The notes under the pieces: model-generated | The model's database searches: none | The model's input: only the letters and a program-made list of their open reading frames with translations | Told to the model about the DNA's origin: nothing | Shown here: positions 1 to 12,650 of the stretch, one piece after another | Layout: each line of letters starts with the position of its first letter | How positions within the stretch are numbered: the first letter of the stretch is position 1 | Assembly (NCBI RefSeq): GCF_000276665.1 | Contig: NW_004955417.1 | Coordinates: 29,396,321 to 29,460,320 of the forward strand | DNA: 64,000 nt | Direction of reading: 5' to 3' | From: Chinchilla lanigera | Lineage: Eukaryota > Chordata > Mammalia > Rodentia > Chinchillidae | Program-made: the position numbers and the translations under genes

Positions 1-420
1 GGGCATTATGCCTCAGTTATATAATAGTCCTAAAATTCAGCAGATTCGTACCCTTCAAGAATGGCTGATGGACGGCAAAACAGTCACTGTGGCCATACTT
101 TGTTCAGAGTCTCTTTATGAAAACATGTTAATACTGTCTCCGTGATGACAAACTGAGCCCTAGAATTCACCCCCATCCCAGGCTTCACAGTGGGATGAGA
201 ATGTAGAAGCAGAAGCCAGTAAAAGAAGTCATGGCTATGAAAACTGGGGCAGGAACTCTGGTAGAAACGGAGCTGATCATGTGGAGAACACCGAGGCAAA
301 TCTGGCATGGCAAACAACACCGATGGATCAAATCTGATCCAAGGACTGTTGGCAATAAAACTGTATTAGAATAAGGTGCACCTACCTGTTTATATGCTTC
401 CTTTGGTTCCTTTCATGTTC
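1..420. other. Unassigned non-coding stretch
   Basis: No splice-flanked open frame, RNA gene or recognisable repeat was seen here. The short minus-strand open frame at 84-320 has no recognisable motif and is treated as chance. Confidence 0.5.
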
Positions 421-520
421 TAAGGGCAGAAACAGGTAGTTGTGACTGAATTTGTCAGTCAAAACCTAAAATATTTACTCTCTGGCTCTTTAGAAAATAA
501 TGTTTGCTGAGCCCTGCTCC
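421..520 (+). mobile_element. hAT-Charlie-like DNA transposon relic
   Basis: The segment reads like the right end of a common mammalian non-autonomous hAT element: 'aaaacctaaaatatttact', then a 'ctctggctcttta' block, then 'tttgctgagccctg'. In the family the last block is the terminal inverted repeat. A related piece lies in the opposite orientation near 7295-7480. Only about 100 bp is recognisable, and the subfamily was not determined. Confidence 0.55.
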
Positions 521-2100
521 AGATTTCAAGATGGAATCTTGTGAAGATGGCCAGGGGCAGCAAGGAGGTGTATGAAGGAGGGAGGGATGCCGGGTCTTCT
601 ATTAAATCCACCTCCAACCTTGGGCTGTGAAGGAGCAAAAATCTATCAAGTACCAAGAGAGGGAGAATCAGGGTGAAGTACAAAAGAAAAGAGCGCCTGT
701 CAATTGTTCAGGCTCTGAGAATGAAAACTAAGCCAGCTCCAGTGTTGACAGGAAGTATCGTTTCTCCCCAGGACCCTACAGCGGTTGTGAAATGTTTTCA
801 CGGCTCATTCTTCCAGTGGTTACTGCTTTCTTATCACTACAGTTTGCAACTGCATTTATTCCTGGGGATGCCGAATTGCTAAGCCTTCCTCACTGTACGA
901 GGGCAAAGAGTGAGGACTTAGTCTCACTTCCTCTAATCCTGTTTCAGAAAGAGCCACCAAACCATGCTGACTGCTTCCCTTAGTTCCTCGTCAGAATCCT
1001 TCAAGGCAAACTCACACTTTACCAACACTCCCCTCCTCCCCAGCCCAGCAGAGCTCCTCTACCGTGTACTGCATTTATGCAAATCAATAGATCTTATTTT
1101 ATTGGACCATTGACTTCCATCAGGTGGTCTACGGCTGGTGAGTCTTTAACAGCTGGTAAAGAATAGTATTCAGAAAGGCAGGAGCATGACTATCATAGGA
1201 AGAAAATGAAAGGATTTTAAAAATATTTAATGCTGTAAATGAATAATCAATAAAGTCATAGAAAAGGAATTAATATAAAAAGGAATGAGTGTTAGGATAG
1301 ATTAAAAAGCTGGTTAATATCCATCAGGACATAATTTATACTCTTTAAGGTTATTTGATTTACTGCACAGAAATTATTTGCATCCTTAATAAGCAAAAAT
1401 CTGTTTAGTATTCCTAAATGATTTAACAGTTCCAGCATTATGCAAATTTATGTCCTTTAAGAAATGTTGATAAATGGCAAAATGGTCATTGTGGCAAGTA
1501 TTTTGTAGTCTCTTTCATCTCTGAGTTAACCTGTGTCTCTATAAACAGCACAGCCAATAAAGCATAAATCCCAGAAGAACATGCAGAGGTTATTTAATAG
1601 TATCTTCGGCTTTTTTAATGTTTGGAGTATTTTCTCTCATATGATGCAGTATTCAGTAACAGTAGGCATAGACCATCTCCTGCTTCTGGACAAAATATTG
1701 GTAGAGGATTTTCCTTATAATTTTTTTTTTGCTCTTATTTTTAAATAAACTAGAAAACTTCTTGCACATGAAGGAAACTATGCTGCTATCAACATCTCAG
1801 TCAGACGCCGTTGCTTTCTGGTATTTCTAAGGCCAGACAGCTGGGACTGATGGCTGGATCACGCCTGCAGACCCTAAGGGAGAGGAGATGGGAATACGCT
1901 CCTCACACAGGCAGAACCCAGGGAGCTTCTGCCTGCCCTTTACTGAAAAACGTCACCAGTTCTCAACAGATGTGCCAAGAAAATCTTTGGAACACAAGAG
2001 GAAGATCGGTAGAACAGACTACAACATCTGTTTTTTGGCTTTTTTTTCCTTAAGGGAAAATATCTAACCTTAATAAATAAAATTTATATTCTCATAGAGA
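521..2100. other. Unassigned AT-rich non-coding stretch
   Basis: This is AT-rich sequence with short homopolymer runs (for example a T run near 1720). I saw no exon-like segment or diagnostic repeat. Confidence 0.45.
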
Positions 2101-3198
2101 CTTGAAAAGTTTACACATCATAAAGTGAGATCCAGACACTAAGAAAAAGAGACAGAAAACAAAACAAAATAATCTCTTGGGCAGTTAAAGTATTTAAGAC
2201 TCGAAAGAAAATGTGGAAGAAAAAGATTAAAAAGGCCCAGGAGTACAGAACAAAACTTCGAGGGAATGTATCAGGAAAATAATGAGACAAAAAGGAAGTC
2301 CAACTTGTGTCTAACAGAACTTTAAGAGGAATGGTAAAGCAAAGAGGGGAAGAGAAAGCAAGAAGCCACAATAAAGAAAAGGTTTCCAACCTGAAGGGAA
2401 ATCGGCATCTTCACACCAACAAGATAGATTTTACAAGTGCTGGATTTCTACTTGTGGTTTGGAGGGAAATTACACAGAGCACCATCCATTCCCCAAGGAA
2501 GAACCAGAAGAACCCGGATAGCCACCATTGCCATGGACTTCAGACAGCAGGGGCTGTGGTCAACAGAGTCATCTGCAAGTCCAGGAGGCTGGGACAGGAG
2601 AAATGGACTCTAGCTTGTCTGCAGCAAAGCACAGAAGAAAAAAGGCACACAAACCAGACAAGGGGAAAAAAAGAGTTCAGCTAGAGATTTCAGAAGTTGC
2701 TGAAAGCTAACTTGCTGAGAACTACAGAACTACGTGGGCACAGAAACTTTGGGAGCTTCAGATACTACACGAGTTCACACCAGCTCCATAGGGCTGTACT
2801 GGACGCTCATTAAAAATTGTGGCAAGGACAGGAGATCCATGTCAACCTCACTCTGCAGTTAAATACCTGAGGCATGAAAAAGAAAAATAATCCTCTCCTA
2901 GAGGAGAGGGAACAACTGAACCTGGGCCCACATCATTAGAAGCCCCTTACTGTTCAGTGAAGAACGCATCACTGAGAAAACCTCTTCTCAAGATTCAGGA
3001 ACACAGGGCTTATGCAGGAAGAGGGCAGGAAGAGCACAAAAGAAAATCTCCCCCAGTTTATAGGGAGCACCTGAAGTTGGATATTAGTCACACGTGTGGG
3101 GGAAAGGCCAGGCTGGAGTGCCTAAAGCAATCGAGCTACTTCAGTGCTGAGAAAAACACCTTGTCTGAGACAATTCCAGTCATTAGTCACTAGGCAAC
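2101..3198 (+). mobile_element. Possible left part of an old L1-like relic
   Basis: This A-rich, purine-rich stretch resembles the 5' half of an old L1 or HAL1 element in composition (runs such as 'gaaaaagattaaaaaggccc'). It stops where the complete LTR element at 3199-5809 begins. Similar sequence resumes at 5815 and leads into the clearer L1 relic from about 6420. The open frames at 2307-2684 and 2957-3193 have no recognised protein motif. Linking the two sides into one interrupted element is inference. Confidence 0.35.
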
Positions 3199-3699
3199 TG
3201 TTACGGTTAATATATTGTGTTAACTGAGGGAGTTTAGAGGTTAGGCTAAGTGACTTAAGAGTTTTATATCTTGGGGTAAAAGGACATGTCTTTATTTTGG
3301 GGGGGATGTTGTTCATTGAGTCAATTTAAAAAGTTTAAAAGGTTAACTGTGTGACTCAGCAGAGAGACAGGGTGCTTATTTTATATTCATCCTGAGCCTA
3401 TACAAAAACAGGGCATAAAAACTATGTGAGTGCTACACGCCCCGTGGGTGGGGGTAGCCTGCTTACAATGTAAGGAAGGAAAAGAGGCTTGCTCTTCTCT
3501 GCCACTCCTCCCTTTTGCTCTTGTTGCCTTGGTGTTCCACCGCCATAAACTGTTGCCCTCTGCCATGTGCCCTTCTGCCTTAGAGCCAGCCAAATATAAA
3601 CTAAAACCTTCACAAACTGTGAGCTAAATAAATCTTTCCTTCTTTAATTCTGGGTATTAGATATTTTGTCTCAGCAATGAGAGAAAAGTAACCAAGACA
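3199..3699 (+). repeat. 5' LTR of the MaLR-like element
   Basis: This 501-bp LTR starts TGTTACGG and ends CCAAGACA. A polyadenylation signal AATAAA lies at 3627-3632. It pairs with the LTR at 5315-5809 over its whole length with scattered substitutions and small indels. The open frames at 3387-3627 on both strands fall inside it and are not genes. Confidence 0.88.
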
Positions 3700-5314
3700 A
3701 AATTTGGTGTTGGGGCTGGGGCCATTGTTGTGACTATACCCAACCATATGGCTCAAAAGCCTTTAAAAATGGCTTGTAAAAAGAGTTTAAAATGGTTCAG
3801 AGATATTGCCTTAAAAAAGTGCTAAAACACCTTTGGCTGTTCTGTCTGAGAGATTCTGGTCAGAGCTCAAAGAAACAAAAGGCTGATAAAAATTCTCCTG
3901 GTAAAGACAGGTTTGAGAGGTTTCTGCTAAAAAAAAAAAAAAAAAAAAAATACATTGGTTGTTAGGCTCCAGGTAATGTGTTATGGATTGACAAAAAGTT
4001 TGTCTGCATTTTTATCGTGTCCAGACAAAAATGTCTGCAAGTTTGTCATGCCCAGAGACTGCCTGATACTGAGTTTAAGGGTGGCAAACTAATTAATCTG
4101 ACATAAAAAATTTCAAGAGTCAAATGTTGAGGCAGTGGCATGGCTATTGTTGGGGGCTTTTAGCCAGATTTATGTTAAAAATCAAAAAGGAAGAGCCCAA
4201 CAAGATGATTTAAAATGTTGTGAGTCTGGCCAAAGAAAAACTCCCAATAAAGCTATAAACTACAAAGATAATGCTAAAGAGATCTCCATTGCTAAACAAA
4301 CAAGCAAACAAACAAACAAAAAAAGATGGCCTGAGGGCACCACCAAAAGCAAATCTCCACCTTTTACAGCCTCAAAACTACAAAGATAAAAAACCTTGCC
4401 TTAAAAAACAGCCACAGAGTGCCATCTTTCAAAATGGTGGCGGCAGGCACACCAGGTTCCAAAATGGCTGTGGCATAAAAAATTTGCTCCTCAAAATTAG
4501 ACTCAGAGTGCCCAGCAATCCAGGCACTCAACCCCTATAGCCAAAACCAAAAAAGCTTGGCTATTGCTCCAGGTGGCAACAGACCTTAACATCATCCACC
4601 CGGTGCTGGTTTTAAGGACATAAAAATACAAGAGTTCTAAGGTTAAAACAACTTCCATCTCAATTTCAAAAGGCCTGAGAGTCCAGGCAGTGTGCCCCTG
4701 AGAGGGAAGTATATAAAGCTATAAATATAAAGCAAAAAAATACAATGAAAACCTCAAAAGTTTAAAAAAGCCAAAAACATAGATTGTCTAAAAAAAAACT
4801 ACAAAAAAACCCCAAAGTGGGCCCCCCCAGAAAGCCAATAAAGCTATAACAACCAAAAGTGCCATAAAAATAAACTCATACAAGCCATTTAGAGCTCACA
4901 AGTGCCACAAGTTGCTTCAGATATGAAACATAAAACTACAAGATATAATGTTAATCCTGCTAGATGTTAAACATGCTTTATTCCCAGTGCTCTACATCCC
5001 CTTGTTTATACTTCTTAAAATAATAATGTTTATTTTGTGCCATTAAGTGTTAAAAGTGTTTAACTTTTCATTTATATGGAGGCTTATATCTAAAGAGTTT
5101 GCCTTACATCTCAAAAGAAACTTGGACCTTAGACTTTTCAACAATGCTAAAACTGTTAAGACTTTAACAACTCTTACAGAAAGACTAAATTCCTTTTACA
5201 TAAAGAGATATGCATGAGTCTTTAGGGGGCAAAATGTTATGGTTCTAATATAATATCTATATCTAAAAGCCAGCTTAAAATATATATCTGGGTGCCAAGT
5301 TGACAAGGGGTGCA
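3700..5314 (+). mobile_element. Non-coding interior of the MaLR-like element
   Basis: The primer-binding-like block is at 3705-3721. The interior is A-rich and holds an A run at about 3930-3950 and repeated 'aaaatggc(t/g)gtggc' motifs near 4433-4475. No retroviral protein frame is recognisable. The open frames at 4135-4540 are low-complexity, lysine-rich products of A-rich sequence. Confidence 0.75.
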
Positions 5315-5809
5315 TTGTTATGGTTAATACACTGTGTCAACTTGGAGAGTCTAGAGGTTTGGCTCAGTGACTCAACAGTTCTACATCTTGGGGTAAAAAG
5401 GACATGTCCTTACCTTTCTGGGATGTTGTTCATTGTGTCAATTTAAAAAGTTTAAAAGGTTAACTGTGTGACTCAGCAGAGAGCCAGGGTGCTTATATTC
5501 ATCCTGAGCCTATACAAAAACAGGGCATAAAAATTATGTGAGAGCTACACGCCCCCTGGGTGGGTGTAGCCTGCTTACAATGTAAGGGAGGAAAAGAGGC
5601 TTGCTCTTCTCTGCCACTCTTCCCTTTTGCTCTTGTTGCTTTACGGTACCACAGCCATAAATGGTTGCCCTCTACCATGTGCCCTTTGCCTTAGAGCCAG
5701 CCAAATATAAACTAAAACCTCCACAAACTGTGAGCTAAATAAACCTTTTCTTCCTTAATTCTGAGTGTTAGATATTTTGTCTCAACAATTACAAAAAATA
5801 ACGAAGACA
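5315..5809 (+). repeat. 3' LTR of the MaLR-like element
   Basis: This 495-bp LTR starts TGTTATGG and ends CGAAGACA, with AATAAA at 5738-5743. It is immediately followed by GCAAC, the same five bases that precede the 5' LTR. Confidence 0.88.
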
Positions 5810-5814
5810 GCAAC

Positions 5815-6419
5815 CCTGTGTCACATGATACTAACTTAATCAAATGTATAAATAAATGCCCCTAAGGTGGTTGTTAAGTTCCTTTTCCCCTCATCAGGAG
5901 GGAGAGAGTTCCACCTGACCCCAGCTTTTGTCTTTTGTCTTATTTTCTTCATCGCCTTGCTGTTTTTCCCTCAGAACATCGAGAGCCATGCCAGTTCGCA
6001 GCACCAGTTTGCACCACACAAGGCAACTCTGAGAAACAAACAGCAAGGGTTTGCCAACATCGGAAGGGGGAGAGAATGTAAAGCTAAGCCCTCTAAACAT
6101 AAGAGCTCAGGAAGAAAGAAAACTGGAAATGAAGCAGACACATGGAGGAAAACCCTTCCCCAGCTTAACCCCATCCTGATCCAAGAAAATTGCAAGGAAA
6201 TTGCAGCTGATGTTCAGGAAAGGAGCTGTCAAAATTCCAGAACCCAAACTCAGTTCAAGTGCTGAGTAAACACACTCAGGGTCTGGAAAAGAGACATGTG
6301 CCCACCTTGATGCAGTTACTCACACAGAATGACAGTTCTTAACAAAAATGTGAGGTAGACTGGTGTAAGAGGGTGAAGCTACTATTAGAAACAAAGCAAT
6401 AAAAAGAGCCAGACTCACT
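5815..6419 (+). mobile_element. Possible L1-like relic resuming after the LTR element
   Basis: A purine-rich strand with an open frame at 5867-6265 (132 codons, a hydrophobic start then a basic, Gln/Asn-rich remainder). I recognise no protein family in it. Position and composition suggest it is the upstream part of the L1 relic at 6420-7690, but this is weak. Confidence 0.3.
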
Positions 6420-7690
6420 TAGACTTCGGAATTGTCAGAGGCATTTGGAGTAACTTTGAGCACTCTCTGAGAGGCTGTCATGGAAAAGGCAGACCACGTG
6501 CCCAAACAGATGAACATTTTAGCAGAGAAAGGGTGAATATAAGAAAAATCTAATGGAGATTCCAGAAACAAAAAATATGATCAATGAGAAAGAATGCATT
6601 TGTCACAGGCAAAAGGAACAGAAGAGTGGAAGTGGTGGAGTGGATAGAAAAAAGCATTCAACAATTACGGGACAAAATCAAAGTCTAATACACTTGGAAC
6701 TGCAATTCCAAAGTAGAAGAGAAAGTTTGGGACAGAAGAAATGCCTAAAGAGACAAGTCATTGAATTTTCCAGAAACCAAGGAACTTCCAGAAAGCTCAG
6801 AGAACTCCAAATATAACACACATAAAAATATACAAACATATCACCTATATATATCCAATGTAAAATGCTAAAAAGCAAATCTAGGGTAAAATGTTCAAAG
6901 TAATGAGGTGGAGAGACATTATATGAAGGATAATGTGAGAAACACTGTAAACTTCTTGTTAGGAATTATGCTACCAGATCACAGTGGCGTGATATTGAAG
7001 TGCTAAGACACAGACAAAAAATTGTAAGCACACAATTCTGTAACAGTGACAGTAAATATTTTCCAGACAAATGAAACTAAGAAAATTCAGTACCAGCAGA
7101 CCAGCACCACAAAAAGCATTACAGGAATTCTTCACAAGGAAAAACACTCTCCACTACCACACCACACAGAAGCTGGAGCTAGACACATACATACCGTAGT
7201 AAGATCTCTAGAAATGGTTACAGGAAGGGTAAATAGAAGACATTTTCCTGTTCATTTGAAATCATCCAATGAGCACATCTTTTTGTAGAGTTGATAATAA
7301 CTATTTTAGGCTTTGTCCTACAGTCCCTGGTGCAATCAGTCACCCCTGCCTTTGCAGTCTGGAAACAGCCATTGTCACTATGTTAACAGATGGGTGAGAT
7401 GTGTATTAATAAAACTTTATTAGCAAAATCGATTGCAGCTTCTTGTTAATCCATGGAATTCAGTTTGCCAACCCATGTTCCAAAGGAAAAATAACAGCCG
7501 TACACTGTGAGTATTCAGCGCATGTAGAAGAACATGTATGGCAACAATAGTACAAAAGGTACGAGAACTAAAGCTACACTCATATAAGGTTCTTATACAA
7601 TTGTAGTGTAAAAATATATATAGCATAACCTGTAATATGTAGTATACATATAGTGTAAGTATAGATTGTAAATCAGGTGCACAATATCAT
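6420..7690 (+). mobile_element. Old L1/HAL1-type LINE relic
   Basis: Order and wording follow an old mammalian L1 ORF1 region and its downstream segment. 'ggcaaaaggaacagaagagtgg' lies near 6607, an 'aagctcagagaactcc' block near 6790, a 'ccagacaaatgaaactaaga' and 'ccagcagaccagcaccacaaaa' pair near 7060-7115, and 'ggcaacaatagtac' near 7540. In the family these surround the ORF1 C-terminus. No long frame survives. A Charlie-like piece interrupts it near 7295-7480. Confidence 0.6.
7295..7480 (-). mobile_element. hAT-Charlie-like DNA transposon relic within the L1 relic
   Basis: Read on the plus strand it runs 'attttaggctttgtcc', 'ctgcctttgcagtctggaaa', 'aataaaactttatta', then 'cagtttgccaaccca'. 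This is the reverse complement of the element type seen at 421-520. The right terminus is visible and the left is truncated. Confidence 0.6.
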
Positions 7691-8440
7691 TTGAAATTAG
7701 ATTGAGTACATATATTATAAGCCCCTAAGTCTTTTAGGGTCTCTTGGAAATCGTATTAGTGGTGCCAGCTAGCAGAGAGGGGGACACTGATGGCTGTGCA
7801 GGGAACACCAACTCTGAGAATTATGTAAATTTCAGCCAGAGCTAAAAGTAACATAAATATGACATCATCTGCATAAATGGTGATTTACATAAAATACATA
7901 AAATTTTACATAAAATAACATATTTGACATAAAATAAAATATTTTTTACTTTACATAAAATAAAATATTTGGTGAATGTTTGGAAAGACATAACTCGCTC
8001 CACTTTCTGTTAGCTTTTGCTCAGTGAACTTTCCCCAGTGGTTAAAATGCTCTGGCAGCAGATTTTCCAAATGTAGAACTATACGTCGATTTTGTGAAAA
8101 ACCCGTGATAAATAATTCTGTGTCATTGGGATATTCTTTGGTCTTCTCCTTGAAGTATTTGTGATGGATGTATGTGTTGTTGATTTAAATACCTAGCAAG
8201 TGAATAATAAGTATTGATTGCTTAGTCTTTGTGTAGGTTCAGCACAAGTGTGAGTGTTCATACATTAGACGGGGAGAGATAACATTAAAGAAAAATTAAA
8301 GCCTATTGGGCATCAAGCATCTCTAAATAGAGGGATAGTGAATGATTCACATAGCTCATCTCGGTACAGCAATCTCTTTTTCTAACAAAAAATCTATTGC
8401 AGAAAAAGAAAAACAAATAAAAGTATCTCCTACTCTTGCA
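7691..8440. other. AT-rich non-coding stretch with short tandem TAAAATA motifs
   Basis: Between about 7860 and 7975 a 'cataaaata(a)' unit recurs with variation. This is a degenerate AT-rich tandem repeat. Nothing else is recognisable. Confidence 0.55.
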
Positions 8441-10330
8441 CTAAGCCACAGGGAGATTTAGTCTTCTCCTAAACACCTTGAGGAACTCACAACACACATG
8501 AGACATGACCATGATGCTCCCTGGCCCACGGGAGCTCTGACAATGATGAGTGATGAATCTTTGAATAAATGAGTCTTGGCGTGTAAGTTGCAGATGCCTT
8601 ATTTGTCCTGCACACAGCCTCGTGTCCTTCAGAAAGGCACGAAGCAAGGCCTGCAGGTATCTTTTTCTCCACCTCAGTTGTTGTTTCCAAAAAGCCTGCC
8701 ATGGACAGGAATATTGTGGAAAGTTGATCCTAGAAGATAAATTACAACATAAAGTCATCACTGCCAGTGAAGTCACTGCTCACAACGCAGGACCGCCTGA
8801 TAGACATCCCAAACAGTTCTCCAGTCCTAGAACTCATACAAAGAGGGCTTAATGAGCATGCCTGAGTTACAGATCTCGTAATCACCATGATTCACAGGTT
8901 AAATTAAAATGAACAGCGCCACACAATTGCTCAGCTGTAGAAGGAACACAGCTGTAACCAACAAAAGGAAACAAAACAGGGAGTCAGAAGAACGGAAATG
9001 GGTTGCTGGGAGCGCTCGTGGCTCCTCCCGCTGCCAGTGCTCCTCCCCTCGGGCTTCTGGCCTCGGCATAGGGGTATTTCTCTCCCTTTCACCAGAATGT
9101 GGCACCTTCTCCGAAAGGAAGGCCACGGTGTTTCCTGAATCACTATCATCAGGGTGACATACACTGGCTCTCAGCATTTCTCTACTGAAATTAAGCCAAA
9201 GGAAGGACTACAGCCAACTTTTTACATTTTTGTTTTGTTTGTTTTCTGACAGTGTAATAAGTGCATTACACTTATTCAAATTTCTGCGAACTGTGACCAT
9301 GTGAAAGAGAAATGCAAATTTAGTCGTCATGAGCTTACATTTAAACAGTAGTCTGGGGCCTAGCCTATCAGTGTGATGAACTTCAGATCAACTATGGAGG
9401 CAGGCCCAATGTATTTGGACCACATATTTCCATGAGAACCTATGGAAAAATGGTAAATTCTTAACCCAAACAAATTTACAGGGAGGTTAACACAAAATTT
9501 TATGGTGTAAATTCAGGAGGTTTTGAACCCATTAAAATTAAGAGCACTTGACCAAAACAAACTATCATTCTTCAGTACTGAAATAACAGTCACAGGTTGA
9601 TCAGTGAGATCGGACTGGTTAAGTGGTAGAGAAAAGAGTTATGTTTTTAGCAAGTCAACTTATACTGGAAATGTTGTTTTGGGCTGCAGTTTTCTAAATT
9701 TATCTTAAGATTCACTTGTCCCAGATAATTAATTCGTTTTTACCGTGTCTTCCGTTCAGATGAAGACAGACTGAAGAAAGCCCATTAACGGCTCTGTTGG
9801 TCAAATCTGCCTTCCCATCCCCCTTGGCGTGTGGTGCCCCTGACCCCAGAGTAAGAGGCTCCTGGGGCTCCTTCCCCCCAGACCCACGCCCTCCTTTTCC
9901 TCTCTGGTGGGAAAGAAATAAAATATTTATTAACAAATAAATAATTTTGCATCTTGTTCAGCTGTCACACGATAAAACCAGAAATTGATTAGTGAGTCCT
10001 TAGGGCTTCGGCGTTTCCCACTCTGGTTGACTGGATACCGCTCTGGCCGACTGAATCAAAGTTGGTCTGGCTTCTGTTTTGTGAATCTTTTCGTATGAAA
10101 ATGTATTAAGCTATAAAAATGGAATCCTACTTAGATGCATATAATTTGTGCATTTAGCTGCACATTTCATAAACTGGCTCAGTCTAAAAGCATGGTTGAA
10201 AAGGGGGCGGTGTCAGAGAATGAGTATGTGTTTCGTTACCAGGGATCGTAAATAGCCCTGATTCTCAACCAAGTCCCTCTGCAGAAATTGTGATTCCTTT
10301 AGTCAGCAGACTCCTGGGCTCACAAGGCTG
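8441..10330. other. Unassigned non-coding stretch
   Basis: The overlapping minus-strand open frames at 8441-8776 compete in different frames and match no family I know. I saw no convincing splice sites, RNA gene or dated repeat. Confidence 0.45.
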
Positions 10331-10567
10331 TTTTTTTGTTTGTTGTTGTTGCTTTGTTTCTTGGTTTTTGTTTTTGTTTTGCAGTTCTGTCCTGGAGATT
10401 GAACCTAGAATCTCATGCTATAGCACTGAGCTATATCCCCAGTACATTCTGAATTTTATTTGGAGACAGGGTCTCACTGAGTTGCCAAGGCTGGCTTTAA
10501 ACTTCAGGTCCTCCTGCCTCAGACTCCCAAGCAGCTGAGGCTACAGGTGTCCACCACCATGCCCAGC
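10331..10567 (-). mobile_element. B1-dID composite SINE
   Basis: On the plus strand a T/G-rich tail is followed by an ID-like tRNA unit read backwards ('gagattgaacctagaatctc', 'cactgagctatatccccag'). A reversed B1 follows ('gagacagggtctcactgag', 'tcctcctgcctcagactccc', 'caccaccatgcccagc'). B1 is derived from 7SL RNA and is rodent-specific. The fused B1-dID form is known from squirrel-, dormouse-, beaver- and guinea-pig-related lineages rather than from mouse. The open frame at 10290-10538 is read through this SINE. Confidence 0.85.
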
Positions 10568-12540
10568 CACCATGAGTTTTATAAGCTTGTAGTGGAATGT
10601 AATATGAGGCAAAATTGAACAGCCACTGGTACTGGTATAAGTAACAAGTTATTTTAATTGAGAATGTACCAGGCTTGTCTTAAAGCAAATCTGTCTGCAG
10701 CTGGCGCACCTCCTCATTGCTACATGATTCTTTAAGCTCGTGGTCCCTGTACTTCTAAAAGCACAGCACACACAGGAAACGCTGGCGTGTATGTGGCTGC
10801 CCGAGGGGAACAGGGAAGGTGGTCCGCAGCACGGTGCCCAGCCCAGAAACCTCACTGGCCGTTGGGCCGGAGCCACCTCAGCACCCGAGGCCCCAGTCAA
10901 GGCACCACTGACCCATCATCTGCAGCTCAGGGAGACCCTAGGCCTTCAGTGCTGATCAAATGTGGCATCAATAGGCAAGGAGGGGCAAGCGTGAGGGAAT
11001 GGGAACTGTCTGCTTGGAGTTTTTCCCTTTTCTCAGGGGCCTGCTGAGGTGGGGCTGGTTTGGGAAATGGTTTCCACGGCCTGCAGTGAGCCGCCCTGTG
11101 TGCAGGCATCTGGAGTTCTCGCCAGGTGCACCCCACCAATCCACTCTGCACTCTGAAGGTGCAGTGGAGGTAGCTTGAGTTTTGCTCAAGTCCAGAGTCA
11201 CGCAGGATCCAGTCCCACACTGCGATCCCGGCCCTCTTCCTCAAGGTCGGGCAAGATCGGGGCTGTGGCTTCCTCCACCTCCACTGAGCTCTGCTGTGGC
11301 CGCAGGCGGAAAGCTTAATCACCACAGCCTGCACCTAATAACAATGGGTTTAAAAGTTATAAAATCTTTGCAGCATAAAAAAGGAATCAAAGCCCATTTT
11401 TATTAAAATGATATCTCTTTAGTAGAAACAAGGGGCTTATAACATATGGGATGGGAATATAGAATACGACAGAAGCTGACTTTAATTATGCTTAATTAAA
11501 AACTGTGCAAGTGGGACCGTGACAGATCAGAGCAGCCTCTGCTTCAACAGCTTTGCGGTGAAAGCAGGTAGCTGTGAGACCACGAGATGACATCACTCAG
11601 AAGGGCTGTGCTGACGCGAATGTCAGACTTCTAAAAATGTGCAGGTGGAGAATTCCTCCATATATAGTAACAATGTCTAAAAGTTTTACTTCAGAGGTGA
11701 TTTCAAAATCAAAATTCAGAATTTATGAGGAGTAACTTGTGAGGCTCTTTCTCTGTAAAATGTGTATGAAGCAGTGGGCATTCAGGAGCAGTGGGCATGT
11801 TCTATCTACATTGCAAGCATAATTCAGGATGAAGATACATCAGGAGGAGGAGGAAGGAAAAGGAAGGAAAGAAGTGGGAGAAGCAGAAGAGCATGTTGGG
11901 GACGTTTTAGTTGCCTGGCTTCGGGGTACCCCGGGCACGAATCTGGAGAAAACACTCACTCTCCGGGGCTCAGGCTCTGCTTCCTGGAGCTGTGCAAAGT
12001 CCCAAGCTGCAGGCCACCCTGAAGGGATGCAGTGTCATCAGAGCCCTGTGCCCGGTGGACCCCCCAGGCAGCACCTGTGGGCTGAGGAGCCTCCGTGCTC
12101 TCTCCCAGCGTGTCCGAAGCTGAGCTCACAGCTACTCTCCGCACTGGGCGTCTTCCACTGTTGAACCTCTCATTTCTCCTCTGTGTGCCCAGTATTTTAC
12201 AGAGGGGTAGATGTGTTCACTTCTGAGCCTGAGCGCATGAGTTAGGGCTTTAGCAACCAATTCTGCAGTTATTCTAATGCTTACCTAAGAGACGCATTTC
12301 CGTTCAACCTTGGCAATTCGCCCCTCGAATATGTGAGTACAGACAAGAAACCGGAGACCTCGCATAGCACTGGAGCTTCCTGGGGGCTTTCTTACAGTCA
12401 ACCAAGAGCAGGAAAAGCTTGTGCTTGGCCTCAGGATGGGCTGGCAGAGTACGTCAGTGCAGGCCAAAATTGAGTGCTGTCACCCTTCTACCCTCTCAGG
12501 GCTTTGCTGAAGATTGGTGATAATGAAGGGTCCTCCTTTC
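10568..12540. other. Unassigned non-coding stretch
   Basis: This mixed-composition DNA holds several short competing open frames on both strands between 10649 and 12164. None has a family motif or consistent splice boundaries. Confidence 0.45.
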
Positions 12541-12587
12541 ATTATTTATTGTAGCTGGAGGGAGAAAAATCTGGGGTAAAAATATAA

Positions 12588-12610
12588 GAATATATATATT
12601 ATATATATAT

Positions 12611-12650
<40 letters not shown>

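Larger units (their letters stand above)
3194..5814 (+). mobile_element. Complete non-autonomous LTR retrotransposon (MaLR/ERVL-like)
   Basis: Two direct repeats (3199-3699 and 5315-5809) bound a 1615-bp interior. Each LTR starts TGTTA and ends AAGACA (outer TGT...ACA), and the whole is flanked by the 5-bp repeat GCAAC at 3194-3198 and 5810-5814. The interior begins with a TGGTGT block at 3705, which resembles the tRNA-Leu primer site used by ERVL and MaLR elements. A short purine run lies just before the right LTR. I saw no gag, pol or env frame, as expected for MaLR elements mobilised in trans. The LTRs look about 90% identical by eye, so the insertion is old but younger than the L1-like sequence around it. 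Confidence 0.88.

Noticed and set aside
4135..4540. Lysine/glutamine-rich frames that could suggest a gag remnant
   Set aside because: They come from A-rich interior sequence of the MaLR-like element and lack any retroviral motif.
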